A stretch of 8,161 nucleotides of DNA from JBKHHU01 sp046539045 (GTDB taxonomy: Bacteria; Planctomycetota; Phycisphaerae; SM23-33): positions 1-8,161 of the forward strand of contig JBKHHU010000158.1 of NCBI GenBank assembly GCA_046539045.1, read 5' to 3'. The first letter of the stretch is position 1. Every line of letters starts with the position of its first letter. Shown here piece by piece: positions 7,445-8,161 of this stretch. Made by a program: the position numbers and the translations under genes. A model generated the notes under the pieces. That model was not told the DNA's origin, ran no database searches, and was given only the letters and a program-made list of their open reading frames with translations.

Positions 7445-8012
7445 CGCTGGTCTCCCTGGACGTCTCGATCTGCCGGTGGTTCATCGTTTCACGTAGTTTC
7501 GCCAGGGCCCGCGACACCGTTACGCGGACCGTGACGGCCTTGCATTCGAGGATTACGGCAATCTCATCGCTCGGCAGCTCTTCGAAGTATCGCAAGGTGA
7601 CCGCCGACTGCTCTCTGCGGGTCAGTTGCTGCATCGCCTTGTGTAGTCGGGCGTAATCGTCGGGCAACTGGGCCGGCTCCTGGGTGCGGTTCGGATCGAT
7701 CGCCCGCGTTGTCAGAGCGTCTTCCAGGGTTCGCCTGCGCCGGATCCGCCTTCGCAGATGGTTGTTGATCTCGTTGGTGGCGATCCGGTACATCCAGCAG
7801 CGGAAGGCGACCAGCGTCTCGCCGCGGAAGGTCTGGATCTTGCGGGCGATCTTCAGGAAGACGGTGGCGGTCACATCTTCGGCAGCGGCAGAACACGCCA
7901 GACGGCGCGCGCAGTATCCGTATACGCGCTCGTAGTGGAGGTCGTACAACTCCCCGAGCGCGTCGGCGCGGGTCTTTGCCCGCCGGACCAGCTCGTCGTT
8001 CTGTTGCGGCAT
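7431..8012 (-). CDS. ECF-type RNA polymerase sigma factor
   Basis: A 193-residue sigma-70 family factor of the extracytoplasmic-function group, which directs RNA polymerase to a small set of promoters. Region 2 spans about 18-90, with AEDVTATVFLKI (44-55) and the -10 recognition helix region RCWMYRIATNEINNHLRR (71-88). After a linker (91-120), region 4 covers about 123-175: LTRREQSAVTLRYFEEL then the helix-turn-helix SDEIAVILECKAVTVRVTVSRALAKL, which reads the -35. Regions 1 and 3 are absent, as expected. The ATG at 8012 gives the standard length; upstream is GGGG at a suitable distance, a weak ribosome-binding site. The stop overlaps the start of the LolA-like membrane gene by 14 bases, the usual layout for a sigma and its anti-sigma. 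Four Cys (34, 40, 72, 157) are present, for which I infer no role. Confidence 0.92.
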   Translation of the reverse strand: MPQQNDELVRRAKTRADALGELYDLHYERVYGYCARRLACSAAAEDVTATVFLKIARKIQTFRGETLVAFRCWMYRIATNEINNHLRRRIRRRRTLEDALTTRAIDPNRTQEPAQLPDDYARLHKAMQQLTRREQSAVTLRYFEELPSDEIAVILECKAVTVRVTVSRALAKLRETMNHRQIETSRETSDVPR

Positions 8013-8161
8013 AACTGCCCCGATCGATCTTCTACCAGAGAAGACCTATTATCCGGCTGGGGCGTTTACCGGGAAAAGAGAAAATTCCGGCGTATGGTCC
8101 GGTCGGTCAGTGTCAGCAGCCAGACGTACCGGCTCGTCTGCGGGCTGTGAAGGCTCATCAA
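8013..8161 (-). promoter_or_regulatory. Upstream region of sigma gene, weak promoter candidate
   Basis: Read on the minus strand, GATAAT (plus coordinates 8048-8053) lies 35 bases before the sigma ATG, with TTTCCC (8071-8076) 17 bases further upstream. The -10 match is good and the -35 match is poor (3 of 6). No typical ECF -35/-10 pair (GGAAC with CGTC) was found, so autoregulation is not supported by what I can see. The window ends here, so a distal element could be missing. Confidence 0.25.

Noticed and set aside
6368..7534. Long plus-strand open frame opposite the LolA-like membrane protein and sigma end
   Set aside because: It is antisense to two genes with recognisable domains and an overlap typical of sigma/anti-sigma pairs. 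The translation is His/Arg/Pro-rich without domain signs.

Overview
The window is GC-rich bacterial chromosome carrying six protein-coding genes. The first, at the left edge on the plus strand, is the 3' part of a clpC-type chaperone gene. The other five are all on the minus strand, read from right to left: an ECF sigma factor, a membrane-anchored LolA/RseB-like partner that overlaps it, a small PEP-CTERM exported protein, a two-domain KaiC-family ATPase, and a hybrid sensor histidine kinase. ECF sigma factors with non-zinc, LolA-like membrane partners, PEP-CTERM proteins, UVR-containing ClpC, and KaiC beside a HisKA_3 kinase together suggest Planctomycetota (perhaps Phycisphaerae-like) or a neighbouring phylum. 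That is inference from gene content, not a phylogenetic test.

Layout. From 1 to 1823 (+) is ClpC, missing its N-domain and first Walker A. From 1859 to 1900 a strong stem-loop with a TTCG loop and T-run ends clpC, and it lies between two convergent transcription units. From 1904 to 2038 is a short non-annotated stretch with a coding-like plus-strand frame but no start. From 2039 to 3583 (-) is the hybrid kinase: inactive pseudo-receiver, HisKA_3, HATPase and a C-terminal active-type receiver. From 3606 to 5111 (-) is the KaiC-like protein, 22 bases upstream of the kinase and surely co-transcribed with it. The 128-base gap upstream of kaiC holds a perfect 8-2-8 inverted repeat, a likely operator. 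From 5240 to 5770 (-) is the PEP-CTERM protein, followed by 384 bases without a gene. From 6155 to 8012 (-) is the sigma/anti-sigma pair, whose reading frames overlap by 14 bases.

How they may work together. The kaiC-kinase pair looks like a compact signalling module. The ATPase probably acts as sensor or timer input and the kinase as its phosphorelay output; the receiver has no DNA-binding domain, so a further partner elsewhere is needed. The sigma/anti-sigma pair is a separate envelope-sensing transcription switch. Whether it drives the PEP-CTERM gene downstream is open. I found no tRNA, rRNA, CRISPR array, insertion sequence or transposase, and no kaiA or kaiB in the window.
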